Of a stretch of 64,000 nucleotides of DNA, positions 12,592-27,500 are shown piece by piece. Source of the stretch: Onchocerca lupi (taxonomy: Eukaryota; Nematoda; Chromadorea; Rhabditida; Onchocercidae); the NCBI GenBank assembly GCA_028564675.1, contig JAOVVO010000053.1, positions 1 to 64,000 of the forward strand, in the 5' to 3' direction. Each line of letters begins with the position of its first letter. Within the stretch, counting starts at the first letter, position 1. The position numbers and the translations under genes are program-made. Below the pieces are notes generated by a model, which saw only the letters and a program-made list of their open reading frames with translations, was not told where the DNA came from and made no database searches.

Positions 12592-15500
12592 ATGTCATCG
12601 ATGATAATTCACCTGCAATTACTGATATTATCATTGATAGTGGGAATATTAAGTTCTCATAAATCCTACAATTGTTTATTTGATCCAACTAAGTTCAATG
12701 AATCGCTACAGCATGCACCAATTGTAATCAGTGCTACCGTATTAGATGTTACCGTTGATCCCAGAGATAATCAGCTGCAGGTAATTTGATTATTCTTTGC
12801 TCACTTCTAATTTATAGGATCACTTCAGTTTGTCATCATCTATTATTACAAATTTTAATTACCGCAGCATAAACTAGTTCAATATTGCTATTTGTCATTA
12901 TTTATTATTGCAAGTTTTAATTATCGCAACACAGTTTTAATTACCCGCAACACATTTAAATAAATTTTGAAAAATTTAATTCTAGTCCGATATTTGTTGA
13001 ATATTTTGCAATTTTCATTTCTTGTTCTACTTTTTACTCAAATATTTAATTAAATTTTCAAAATTTGTCTGAATTCAAATGCACGATTTATCAAATATTT
13101 CAAGCTATGGTTTTTTTGCAAGTCACACATTCGAATTCTTTTCAGAATAAATTTTTTGACTTTGCAGTATCCAAACAATATTGGAACTTCTCGATAAAAG
13201 TCCTTTTCAATTTGCAAGTAGTAGAATGGATATATTTAGTTTTACAGGGAGCGCACTTTTCAGTTTTTTTTCTAAAAAACTCTCAAATATTCTTCTTCTT
13301 GTTTGTGAAAAAACTGTTTATTTTTTCTTCAAAGAAATATAATGCTTGCGAATTATGCAAATCTTATCCATACATAGAGCTCTAGAAAATTAATCTTTTT
13401 ACTTTTTTCAGCCATATAGTTAATTATTAATTCTTATTTTACTAAGTATCGTTAACTAATTTTTTCAATTGTTTTTTTCTTTTAGCTATATCGTTCATTA
13501 CTAATTGTTATTTTACCAATTATCATTAGTCTAACATTCTCTTTTTGTCATTCTTTGATTACATTCTTTCTTTATTCTTTGGAAAAATCTATTGTTTTCG
13601 GATAATTGCACAATAGATAATATAATTTAATCTTACAGGAAATATGATACTATGCCAAATATCCAAAGAATAGACCACTTATTTGAATTCTCAAATTGGA
13701 AATTTTAGAAATTCGAATTGAAACAGAATGATATACAATATCAGAAAACAATTGATGTATTTGATATCTGTTCGAGATAATAATACATTATCTGAAATGC
13801 TTGTGCAGTGGTTACTATATCACTAGTAAGATAGAATCGACTAACAGATTTTTTGTTTGACAAAAATTTTGCTTCCAAATTTAGGGTCATCTCTTGATGA
13901 CATTAGGAGAAGTATTGTTTACAGTGATATCCATCCAAGTAGTACATTTCAAAGTTAAGAAGTTCCTCAACTTATTATGTTAATCGCCTTAAAAATTTGC
14001 AAACTCCATTTTATTATGATCTTCAAAGATCAAGTCATCTGTGAAGAAGTTAATTTCGACAACTAACTATTATCTTTCTTCTTTGCATATATTTTGAAAA
14101 AAGAAAGGCATAAAAGTGAGTTGAATGGCCAAATCAGGAAAGCATTTAAAGTAACAAATATATTCATTTGAATACATTTCCATGTGTTTTTAGATTAATT
14201 TATTCAAAAAAATAAAAAATTTGAAAAAGAAAGAGCTATGCACAGATGGAGTTCGACAACTTCTGCCAACTTGCTAAAGTTCTTTTTTCTGCTCTTTTGT
14301 GTAACAATTTATCGTTGTTAATCAGCTTATTTAGACAAATTCGCTTCTTCAGATTGATTGTCCTAACACAAATAAATGTTTTTTCATTTTGCAGTTTTTC
14401 AAAAAAAAAAAAAGAAAAAAAGAAAAAAAGGGAAAATTTTTTCTTTACAATTTAAAGATTATATTTTCTGAGATAATGGATATTTAGCTTCCTGAACTTT
14501 TTAATTTGATAATTTTTATCACTAGGAGATAATTTTCAGTTTGATTTAATTACTGTCTTAGCCATACATCTAAAGTAAGTATCGCCATTTTAACTTATAT
14601 TTTCCATTAATTAATTAATCAATTAATTGATTAATTCACCCTTTAGCATATATCTTATTAATTCATTTATATTTATGTTCCCTGACTATTCGATATTTAT
14701 GCTGCTAAGGAAAATATTATCTTTAATTTCAAAAATGTTTATATTATTCAGCCCTTATTTGTTGACTAGTGAGGTCACCATTTGACCTTTGCAACAGATG
14801 ATAATATTTCTTATTTTATTTACAGACTGCTACAGTTAGAGTAAAACGAATCTTCAAAGGTTTCAATATTATCAACGGTAGGAAGAAAATAGCCATTCAT
14901 GGACTAGGCAATATACAGGTAAATATTTCCTTCAACCTATGAACCTATTTGAGATAATTTTCATTTCTTTGGAAAAGTGGGAAAAAAATTATCCATTGTA
15001 CCTGTCACAGGTTTAGTCTCTTTCTAATTAACTTTTTCCAATTGGAATGAATGAAAATGTTGATTTACCTCAAGCTAATTTCTATTGTATTAAAAAATTG
15101 TCGTTATTTTCAAATCCTATTCTTCATTTGACACCGCTAATTTTCCATTCCAATCTAGGCAACCAAAATTCCAACCTAAATTTTCCATTCCGACTTAAGT
15201 AGTGTTTCTTTTTAAATAAAATTCCTGCTATATGAAAAAAATTTTCCGATCGTTAAAACCTTCACGAATTCCTGAACCGGTAAGACTCAATATGCTTTAC
15301 AAGCCAAGATTTTCAACAAACTAATCAAATTTCGGGAGCAAAGCAAGAAAAACTTTTTAGATCAGAAATTGGTGCATCTCGCAACTTTGTATCATCGAAA
15401 TAAGTATTCGGTATTCAAATATTTGAATCGATTTTTTGTTTTACAAATTCAAAATAGACTGATAATTATCAGTGATAAGAATAACTTTCCTGAGTTCCAT

Positions 15501-18500
15501 ATTAAGTTAATGTTGAAATAATTTTTTGAAAATTATTTCTCATTGTTTATTAGAATCTTTTATAAAAACACAAATTAATAAAAACGATGAAAAAATAAGT
15601 AAAATAAATTGTGCATAAAAATAAGAAAATACTGAATTAATTCGATTGAAAACATATAAATATATATTAGCAGAATCGTGATTTTCTTCGGGAATTTTGC
15701 AGTTCAAAATTGGATCAATCATTGGATCGAAACATGTTTTTGTTTATTTCTTTCAGTATTATATTTGATTGCAGTTTTGTCCCAGTATTCTGCATGAACG
15801 AGATACGAAGATAATCCTCTTAAACGAGCTTAATGGATTGTTTTATCTTAATTCATCTCTGGTTCCTGTTAATCTGAATGTTCTTGACCAGCTCAATGAC
15901 CTCTTTCAAGGTAACCTTTTTTTCTTCTTTTTTCTTCCTCAAATTTATCAGGATAAATGCATTACAAAAGCACTGAGAATGATGGATTAAGATAAAACTA
16001 ATTCCCTATTTTAAGAGAACGAAAATCAGCAGTTAGCATGATCTTATCAATCTGGCCTAGGCATTCCAAGGATCTAATTCAAAATTGCTGGATAAAAAAA
16101 TTTTTTAGTATTTTGGAAATGGAAATAAAATTGAAACACTAGCACTAAAGATCGTTAACATCAAACTATATGAGCGAATTTAAAAAAAATGTTTGCTCTT
16201 ATAAATCTTGTACTATTATTTACTAATTCTCTAATTTAATAAAATGAAAGTCAGCAATTAACATAATCTTATCAATCTGGCCTAGGCTTTCCAAGAATCA
16301 AGTTGAACACTGTTGAACTGAAAATTTTTTTGAATATATGTATGAATAACTAATTAAAATACTTGAAAAGAATCCTTCTCTATTAATTACTTGTCAATTT
16401 TCAAATGCAGAAAATTGGCTTTCTTCATTTCTTACTCTCATGACGACTAGACAAAAAGCTACCTGCCATAAATTATCCAACAAGTCCTTGCTTTCTTTTC
16501 ATATTTCGATTTTCTTGTACATCTGTTAAAACATAATTCGATATTATCCCCTTCAGTAGATCTATTGCACCTTCTCAATCTCTATTTACCTGTCTTCATC
16601 CATCCGGAAACAGCTAATTTGCACAAATTTGCTATTTGTCGCTTAAATCTGAACAGATCCAAACAGTCGCAGCCCAATTATCGCAACTTTTTCTTCAATT
16701 TGAACGAAATCATTTTTATCCATCCATTCACAGCTGTTCATCATTTGGTTTTTGAAGAAAAGAATGAATGAATAAATGAATGGTTCATTGATGTGTTCCT
16801 ACTTTTTTGATTCTTCGTTTCCTCTTAAATGGCTAACATTTAGAGCTGTCGGAGGCATATTATTGGAACATATTCTGTTTGTTTTTATACATCTGTCAAC
16901 TTACGACAGAAATTTGAGCTACGAAAAGCTTATATTCTAAAAAACAGCTAAGGACATACAGGCGAACGTAGCAAGAAGAGGGAAAATACTTCATTTTTGA
17001 ATCAATCAGGAATTTTTGGGACTTTTTTCTCAAATGGACATAAAATTTTATAATATTTGCAAAACTTATTCAAAATTTGAATGACACAAAGGAATAAGCT
17101 AATATTTATATCGCATGAATTCGAATCTGAATCTATTTTGAGTTTTTGTAAGCCATTTTTTTGATTGTTGAATATTTTGTTAAATGACGTTCATTAACAT
17201 TCTTTTTTTCTGTCTTAACAAATAATGAACTAATACGTCGTGCCAGTTAGAACCATAAAAAATAAACAACTTGTTTGACTAATCACCCAGATCTCTCAGT
17301 CTTGTTTGACCAGTTATCGAAATCTCTCAGATCTATCTGCATTAACTTGTAATATTATCGCATTTTACTGATATCTATTCTAGATTACTTTTCTTTATTA
17401 GATGAATGCATTTCAATCGTCGATTAGGCAATAATATAATTACTGAATAATGTAATTATTGACCAGAATAATTTAAAAATTAATTTCAGAAAAATTCAAT
17501 CTGGAGACAATTCCACTCCAGTGCATTTTATAAGAACTGTTCCCCTTGATATTTTAAATCTAAATTTAAATTTGCTATTGTTATCATCCAAAAATGAAAT
17601 TCAGTCATAGGCAGTGTTTCAAATAGATGTAGTATCTAATGTGAAACATTAGTAGAAATTTTAATAAAAATACAAACGCATTGTCTGTATTAAAATTATT
17701 GCAATGGAATATTTAATTGAGTTTCAATTTAAAAAAGCCAAATTCAAATCCTTAAATCGATATTCCATTGTTTGAATTAATTAATTCATTATCCGACATT
17801 TTTTCAGGTTGGACGCGTAAAAAGCAGCGACACATAAAGAGAAGTGAAAATTTTATTAAATGCTTTAGTTATTAGAAAATTTTGAGTTTAAATTTATTTA
17901 TGTTTTAAAATTTGTCAACTAACATTTCAACTTATGCTCACACGATCGCAAAGAGATTTTACTTGGAAGCATGTATGAATAGCTCTAGATGAATCGTAAA
18001 TTGCCCGAAAATTCGATAAAATAACACTTTCTCATTGTTGATTTATCCCCTATTCAGAGGGAATTTGATTAAAGTTTTTTAATTAAAGGCTTAAACAAAT
18101 GTCTGATGTGTGGCATTAAATGAACAATGATTAAAATTGTCATCAAAATTACGCAAATAGGATTAGCGAGAAGTATTTTTTTTTAGCAAAATGTGAGGAA
18201 GTACGATGCCCATATGGCGCGAAATGTCGACCATATAGGTTTGATCTTTTCGTTTAACCTTTGAAGATTTCGGCAAGTACTTGAGATTTCTCGAGAATGA
18301 AACATTTTAGCCTTAAATATTTTAGTCTTTCATGCGCAAGTTGATCTGAATTAATGTTTGCATTAAATTCATTTATTTGGAAAAATTGGATTCTTTAAAA
18401 ATACTACTATTATTACTGTATATAGATACTGCAGTGCGTAATATATATATATATTTTCATAATTAATCAACAGTATGAAATCAAACTGTGCAAAAGTATC

Positions 18501-21500
18501 AGTGATAGTTGATATTTCAAAAGTGTCAGTAATAGTTGATATTTCAATAAAATGATGATATTCTGATAACCGTGATTATTGATTTTAACCTTTACCAACC
18601 GGATAATTTATTGAAATATTAACAAAATTGCAGTGGTCAATGCGAATGTCGTTCGTTTTGTAATATAGCTGGTCCAGCGGTGTGTGGTACTGATAATGTG
18701 AGTTACCTGAGTGAATGTCACCTGGCTGTCCGATCTTGTCTTGCACGTACCGAAGAAAAATCAGAAATTAGGGTCAAAAAAATTGGCGCATGTGGTAAGT
18801 TTTTCCTTCGTACTTTTCAGTTCCGCGAAAAAAGAAATAAAATTAGATAATTTTTAAAAGACAATTTGATTTTTTTCTTTGCTTTCCAAGAAATAAGGAA
18901 GCGAGTAAGTAAATGAGTAAGTAAATAAAGCGAGTAAGTAAATAAAGGAAGCGAGTAAGTAAATTTTAGATTTAGTTTAAAATTTTAAACTATTATTTTT
19001 CAAAATTAAAAGTTTTATTTTATTTAAAATTTTGGTGACGTTAGATTTTGTTATTTCATTTTTTGTTATTTTATTTCATCTAAATTTTTTTTTGATTTTC
19101 TATTTTTTCATTTGAGTTTTTTTTTTCTTTTTTGATTGAAATCCTTTAGAGAGTTGTTTTATGATTGTATTTGTAGATTAAATATTTTTTATATCAATTA
19201 GTACTATTTTTGACAATTAAAACATTTAAAACTTGATTAATTTCTAGTTTTGCTTATTCATAGAAAAATAATAAAAGCGTCAAACTTTATGGCCAATAGT
19301 ATCATCCATATAGGACCTAGCCATTTCAATACTTGAGAAAAGTTTCTTACATAGAAGGATAAAATTAGTCCATTTCACATTCAAAGTCTTTTTTTTTGAC
19401 ATTTCAATTCGATTTTCCATCTTATCATTTCCAAGTTTTTTTCTTTCGTATCGTTTTGTTAATTGAGACAAGTTTAATTTCTGATGAATTCAACATTTCG
19501 TCGCATAAAAGAAAAAAGGCACACCACAATGAATTGTAATGACTGCACTTTTTGCTTTAGTTGAATTTTGATTTTCGAAATTTTCTTCTGCTTTTAAATT
19601 TCTTGTAATTTTTATTCGAATTTTATCTATAAAAAGTTTAAAATAATCCAAAACATTTAAAACATTTGAAAATTTTTGATTTTTTTCTATTGACGAAATT
19701 CTTACTTTTATGACGAATTGGTATTTTTAATTTCGGAGGATTTTAATCTCTTTCTTTTCAATATTATTTTTTCTTCATTAAAAGAAATCAAAAATTTCAT
19801 CAAAAAAAAAAATGTTATTAAAAAGTGAGCAATGCTGAGTGCTGAATTATTATTCTTTATAAATAAAAATAATGAAATTTCAACAAATTTGACTAAACTC
19901 AATGGTGAAAAGATTTTTTTCAAAGATTACTTAAAGCATTGCAAGAGAAGAAAAACAAATTTTATGGAAATTCCAGCTATATTGCTTCAATTTCAAAAAA
20001 GTAGCAAAACAGACAAACATGAGTGAAGTGAAGCATTGTCTGCTTCTTGGACTGAAAATAAAAATAAAATTGAAATACTTCCCATCGTCTTTCTGACAGA
20101 AATGATAGAAGAGTATTTATAGCATTAAAATTCGACTAGCTTTATGAAGGAGCCAAATATATACATCTTGGCCCAGAACGAACCCATCGATAAATAACAA
20201 TAGTTTCTTCTTCTTTTGGATTCATATTGCTCCGACATATTTCATTTCTCCATTTTGGCCTAGAATGAAAAAATAGAACTCTATTTTTTTATTAATAAAA
20301 TGCGATATTCAATATTGTGTTGCTGAAGAAGAAACTGAATACTTTATTAATATTCTATTAATGAATCCTTTGGAATTCATTAAAATTTTAAAATTCATTT
20401 CTTTGTCCCACATTTATAGTTCTATTTTATAATTTTGTACCCTCTTTTGCAATTCAAGTAATCGAGTTTTCTATATTTGATTACTTAAATTGTGCATTCA
20501 CTATTTGGGTATTAATTTTAATCGGTATTCCAAGAGATATTAATTGAAGTAAAAGTCATATTAGAACAATATTGCTATCATTATTATGTCGAATTATTAT
20601 TTGCTTGCTGCTCTTTACATTACATTGAATCTAAAATTAATTCTAACTTGTTACAAATGGACAAATGGTAAATCCTTATTCTAATTATGTCTGACCTGGA
20701 ATAGTTTCTTGTACTGTGGTACTTACCATGAGTCTACGACTTTTTTTTCTTCTACTAATTTTCCCATAATTATTTGAAATACCAGCAATGAAATGAAACT
20801 CCGAAATTGACGACAGAAAACACCAGTATTCTATGAAATTCTTGTTTAAATAAGAGAAGGAACCTGATAGAAAAAAAAGAATCTGAGAAAAAAATCAGAG
20901 AAGAAAAAAAAATCTTAAAAAAGAATTTAATTTCACATGAGCATCTGCTCATGTGCTGTGCTTATAAAGAACCTAATTCCTATTCCTCAATAGCTTTCAT
21001 TTCTCCAATAGTTTTTAAAAAAAAATGCAAAACATTTATTTCAATTTTGCAATACTGAGTTATTCATTTTTTCATCATTATCAAGTACTTTCACTATTCG
21101 CAAATATTCTCTTTAGAAAAACGAAATCCTTGCGAAGATTTGCGATGTGGACCCGGTGAGCAATGTGTAATATCGGAGAGTGGAAAAGGTTATATCTCAG
21201 CTCATTGTGTTTGCCCAGAACAATGTGACAATTTTGGCGACAGTGTTGAATCGTCACCTGTTTGCTCTAACGACGGAACCGATTATCCATCTTTATGCCA
21301 TCTTCGAGCACATGCTTGCAAAACGAAACATAATGAAAGTATAAAATATTACGGTAAATGCGGTAAGTAAACATTTTTCATTACTTTAAATTCGATTTTC
21401 TATATACTAAAATTTCTCTTAACTCGTCCAGATTACAAAAGATAGATGAAAGTAAAAAAAAAGTTCCTGACAATTTCTTGTGATCTTATAATTTCATATC

Positions 21501-24500
21501 AAAATTCTAGAAAACCTTATTTTAGATATTTAGATAAAAATGTTTTTTAAATTATATCCAGAATCTTTCATAGAAAACAAGTCATGAGAGTGATCAAAGT
21601 GAATCGCATATCTTGTAGCGTAAGAATCCTAGATCGCATAACCTTGATTCAGAACTTTACGGACTATTCATTTACTTCACGAAATACGTCAATTCAGATT
21701 TAAGTTCAGAAATTTTTGAAGTATTTACCAATCTTAAATTTACTTTAGATCAGAAATTTCAGATCCTTGCAAAGATTTCATTTGTTCCGCCGGTACCGTA
21801 TGCAAAGTTACAGCTAATCGTCGTGCCGAATGTCGTTGTTCACAACAATGTGCGATGCATTCTGATCCGGTTTGCGCTACTGATGGAAATACGTAAGCCA
21901 ACTGTATTTTAAACATTTCAAATATTTGAGTGATACGGGAAAAAAAGGGAAAATTGGAGGCCATTAACAGATTTTAAAGGCTTTCGTTGTGTAAAAATTG
22001 AATTTCGTACCCGAGAAAAACTGTAAGACTCATAAAGATTAGACTTCAATTCATGATTTTTATTATTGTGATATTTATAGCTTACTTTATAATATGTTAA
22101 AAATTTACATTTCTTTGTCTTTTTTTTCATTTCATTGTTTTTTTTTTTTTTTGTTTGAGATATGAAAATGAATGTTTAATGTCGGTATCAGCGTGTCGCC
22201 AAGATAACGAAATCCTGATTTATCACAAAGGTCGCTGCAAAGGTTTGTTTTCCCGCCATTTTCCATCGCATTCGATAGATGGATGGTAAAATCGTTAGTG
22301 TTCCAATGTTAGTTGTATTACCGTCATTTACAACTGCATTTCATAAATGAATGTATTCTTCGGTGCAATGCTTGGTTTGATTCAAAAGACTGAATGTAAA
22401 ACGTTTTACAAAATATCAATCTGATTTTTGTAAATATTTCTTCAAGATTTTTGCAAACTCCGAATTTTTGTCTTTGAGAATGTTGCTTGTTCAAGTATCA
22501 TATATGTAAGTTTTGCAAATTAATTGTTTATAATGATATTGATTGGGAGCGTAAAAGAGTTGCTGTAATTCTCGATTGCTAGGTTTCTGGGTATGAGTTT
22601 CAATAAGATTCCAATATGTTTTATAATACATAGAGATAAATAATCTGTAATAAAGGAAAGGGATGATATATTAGCTTATTTTATGTCACCATGTTCTGTC
22701 TACTAAAATTAAATCCCTCTATTCAAAAAAATTCAAAATTCATATTCCATCTACTTAAACTAAAATCGAAATTGAATCCCATATTTTTTTTTTTAATTTT
22801 CACGAGGTTTATTATCAGTATTATTTGTAAGGATTTTTGTGATACAAGCAAGACTGGCTGTTGTTGCTGGAGTCTGATTCATGTCTGATTATCATTACAT
22901 CTAATGATCTTTTGTCAAGTATCACAAAAACAGATCAATGAAATTATCTCCATCTGATCTAATTATATTTATATTAATAGTTCTATCATTTTGTAGAAGA
23001 TAACCCATGTAAATTGATCCATTGCTCGGATATGGAGACATGTCATATTCAGAAAAATGGTTCAGCTATATGCAAATGTATTCAATATTGTCCACCTGTT
23101 ACAAAACCTATTTGCGCTGTCGTTAGTCTTTCTTTCCATTACTTTATTTTTTCACTTAATATTTGTTAGTTTTTAAATAATTAAGAATTAATAAATATAT
23201 TAAAACTTAGCAAATGATAATTTTTAAATAATTAAAAATTTAACCTAAAATAAATTAATTTCAAGTAAAGCCAGGAATATCACTGCCTTAATCATATATA
23301 ATTGACTACTCTGCAAAAATTGAAATTAAAACACCTATTTATGCAGAAATGATAAATTGTTTATTCCAGTGACTGCTTTTTTTTCATAATTACTTGATTT
23401 CTTCGGCTTCTCAAAAAACTTCAAATGAATTTTACTCTTTAAACGCTAAAAAATTCTTTAAACGCTAAAAAATTCCATTAAGCTAATTTATTTTATTTGT
23501 TATTTATTTATTTGTTTTTATTTATTTTTGTGTTTCCTTTCTTTCTTTATTTATTTTCACTCATTTTTTATTTATTTACTTTTTATTATTTTTCTTTATT
23601 GACTTTTTAATATTTCTTCATCCAATTATTTTTATTTAATGATTCTTTTCACCTTATTTGTCAAGCACCCATTACGCTATGATAACATTTCAGAACGGGA
23701 AGACGTATGATAACGAATGTGTGATGCGACGTTCCGCATGCATGTCAAAAATACGCAATGCGGTGCGGCACACCGGTCCTTGCGGTAATTACTTTATTAG
23801 TCTTATTAATAATACGGTAATATATCCCACTATGTGAAAATATGAATATTTTTCCTGCATTAGAAGCAACAGAGAGGTGTTATTTTATAAATTTTTATAT
23901 TATTTTATAAGACATCAATAGAATAATTTAATTATAATTTTATCAGTTGTTAAATTTCCCAATATTTGAAAATTAGAGATTTTTTTTTTTTTTTTTTTTT
24001 TTGAGAAATTAAAGTGAAAGTGAAATAAGAGTGAAAGAAAATCTGATTTAAATTAACTGGCAAAGATTGTTGAAGCCAATCTAAGAATCACTAGCAAATA
24101 AAAATGAAGGCTTTGGTGTATGTGCCGGTTATGATGGTTGTCGACCATCTGAAGTATGCATTGATCGCGATGGAGAGCCAGTATGCGAATGCGAAGCTTG
24201 CGATTCGCAACTCAACGAAGTTTGTGCATCCGATGGCATCACTTACGCGAATGAATGTAAAATGCGTCTCGAATCTTGCTTGACCGGCAAATTCATTTAC
24301 CAGAAATATAGTGGAGTTTGTGGTCAGTTTTGGTTTATTTGCAAATTATTTATTTATAATCTAAAAAAAAGTATCATCATTTCGGTTCTTTGCTTGCACA
24401 ATTGAGTAGCTTAATGCATGCATGATGCATGCACACCCTATTCCATCCTTTCTTTGAGCTGTAAATCTGCATAAATGATAAGTTTTGCTTTAAAAATATT

Positions 24501-27500
24501 CCATAAATTTAATAAAACTTTCTGGAAACTAATCGATATAAAGTTGAGTAATCTCTCAGTATTTCTACGAAAAATGAATAATTATTCAACACATAGCAAT
24601 TATTTTTAAATCAAAATAAATTTGTAAGCACAAGAGTCATTACAAAATAAACGAAATTTTTCAAATTTGATTTCCAAGAGAAGCTATTCTGAGAAATTTT
24701 TGAAATTTGAATTTCTAATCTAATGGAAAATAATTTTCAAATTAAATTATAAACAGATGGCTGCACGAATGTTCGCTGCGAATTCTACGCCATTTGCGTG
24801 TCGGATGAAGCTGGCAATGGTTCTTGTCGATGTCCAGATCAATGCACTTATGATAATTCCGGTTTCTTTTACTGCAAAAAATATTTTGCATGATTAATGA
24901 TATTTATGTATACTGTGCTAGAAGAGAAAAAACTTGAAATATAGAGAAAGAGGAAATTTTATAAACCATAATTCGGAACAAAAACACGGCCCATACATTA
25001 AGTTGAGATATTGACGGCCTCAAGTAACGTCAATTTGAATTTGTGTGAGAAATAGATTTCTTTGCTTATTTTAGTAATCAAAATTACTTTTCTCTTATAG
25101 CTTCAGCTGTATTATGGTTTCGCTATTTGTCTCCTTTCTGAGTGGATTTTTAGGTACGAAATGACTTATCTATCCTCCGGTTGTATCTTCGCGGATGAAT
25201 GGATTTTCAGGTACGATATGTGCTACCGATGGTATCACATATCGCTCAGAATGTCATATGCGCTTGGCTGCATGCCAGCAACAAAAGTTCATTGTTATTG
25301 CTTTCCGTGGTTCATGTGACAGTTGCTCGAAAGTAGCTTGTCTCGATGGACAACAATGTGAGGATGGCATTTGCTCCTGTCCAAGCAGTTGTCCAGATGC
25401 TGCCGAAAATAGTACGGTATGAGTGAAGTTTGAAGTTTTTATTAGCCTGGAATGAAATGCCGAAGTGATAGAAATGTGACACTCAATTATGTTTGAATAA
25501 TTAAGTCTCTGGGAAAGTTTTAATTATCTTTTTCCAATAATTAAGCTAATGGTGTGAAGTACGAAAGAATGAAACTAACATTCGAAATGTTTGTCCAATT
25601 TTTCGAAATGATGGAAATCGTGAAACAGCTTGGGAATTGATTTTGAAAAGACTGAAATGATATCAAAATTATATCTTGGAGATATGTGTATCTGTAGAAT
25701 CATAAGATAAACAAAGATTTTAAAGTTTAAAAGTCAATTACAACCACAAATGAATGAGAAACTCATAAATACAGACTCATATTTAAAATATCATATTATT
25801 TCCTTTGTTTATATTTTTTTGACTAAATTAAATTAACTTTGAAGGTATGTGGTAGTGATGGAATACTTTATCCATCAGAATGTCATTTAAATATGGCAGC
25901 TTGTCACAAGGATTCTGCAATATCTATTCAACATCTTAACAATTGTCAACAATCATTGCAAAAAATTGGTTCGTCCTTTTTTCTTCTTGAAATATATTTT
26001 TGCTTGTTTATAAGAAATTTGAAGTAACAATGTAGCATTGAGCATTAGTATAAATGAAATTATAAATTGAATTATTAATTCTTCGAGTGAAATTTAATTA
26101 ACAGATGTAATTGATAACATATATGATATGCTAGCAATATGCCTGATAATAATAGCAAACACTTTTAATTAACAGAAATAATCATTTCCGAAATGCTTAA
26201 AATAATTCTTTCGTAAGCAACATTTTCATTTTTTTCATTGCATCTGATTTAATGAATTTTTCTTTTTATATTCCTGTAATTTTTTCACCTATCTTTTCAT
26301 CACTTTTTCTCTTCTATTGATCGATCTATTGTAAACTAACTTATTTTGCATGTAAAAACATAATTCCTAATCTTTATGATAGAGTGGTTTAGAACAGATA
26401 TTTAAAAATAAATATCTACCTAATTATATTGCAAGCTCAAGCGGAGCAGGATTATTATATAACAGAAATCCTATCCAATCAACTTTCCGGATGCTACCGA
26501 AACAGAAATCCTGAAACAAAAGAAAACATTCTATCCTTAGAACTTGTCGTTTCCTAAACTTTCCTGAAGAATTTCAATGCTTCACTTGTAATAGCCATGT
26601 TGAAATAATTGCATGAGAATATATGATAATACACAAAGCGATAAATACGTGTTAAAATTTGTTACGTGTGATAAGTATACTAAGTGTGCTAACAGAGATG
26701 ACAATAAGGTCAGCTTGATGGAAAAAGCCGTATGACAGTTATTAAAGGCCGTATTCCATTAAAAAAGGCCTGAACAATGATAATAGATTCTCAAAAGCTA
26801 AAAAAATAAGGGTTTTAATCACAGCAAGCGGAATTATTAGAATTTCAGTTTATGCAATCTATCCGCACTTCAACATTTTTGTGTATTTAAATTGCTATTT
26901 TAATCGAAGGCTGTTTGCTATAAAAAATTTTTTGTAATTTTCAGTTTTTTTTTTTTTTTTTTTTTTTTTGTAGTATGAAATATTGGCTTTTGGCCTGATT
27001 TAACGCTTCAACTAAGAAGTTTTTAATATGCGAAAAAGGGAATTTTTGAAGTAAAAAAGGAAGCAAAAATTCGATTAATTTAATTTGATAAGCTATGGAT
27101 TATAATATAATTTATGATCAAATTAAATGATGTTTACCGATCGCAACTGATAGACTTAAATTAAACTAAATTTTATTTAGATAGCAAATTATTTGCGATC
27201 ATTTCTCTAATTTGTTATTCATTTTCCTTTTCGTTGGAAGGAAGAATAGAGGTGAATGAGTGTTAGTTAAGCCGAATGATTATGTTAAAAAATTTCCATA
27301 ATGTAGCTGCTCCGTTCCCACAGTGCGGTTGTTGTTCAGGTGAATTTTCGGCGATGATTAGTTGCGATCAGCAGAGTTGTTCCTTCGGTGGTATTTGTGT
27401 AGTGCTTAGCGAGAATCATCTGTCCGATATATGCTTATGTGATTTCAACTGTTCTGCAAGTGTTGGTGATACAGAAGCCATTTGCGCTAGCGATGGAAAT

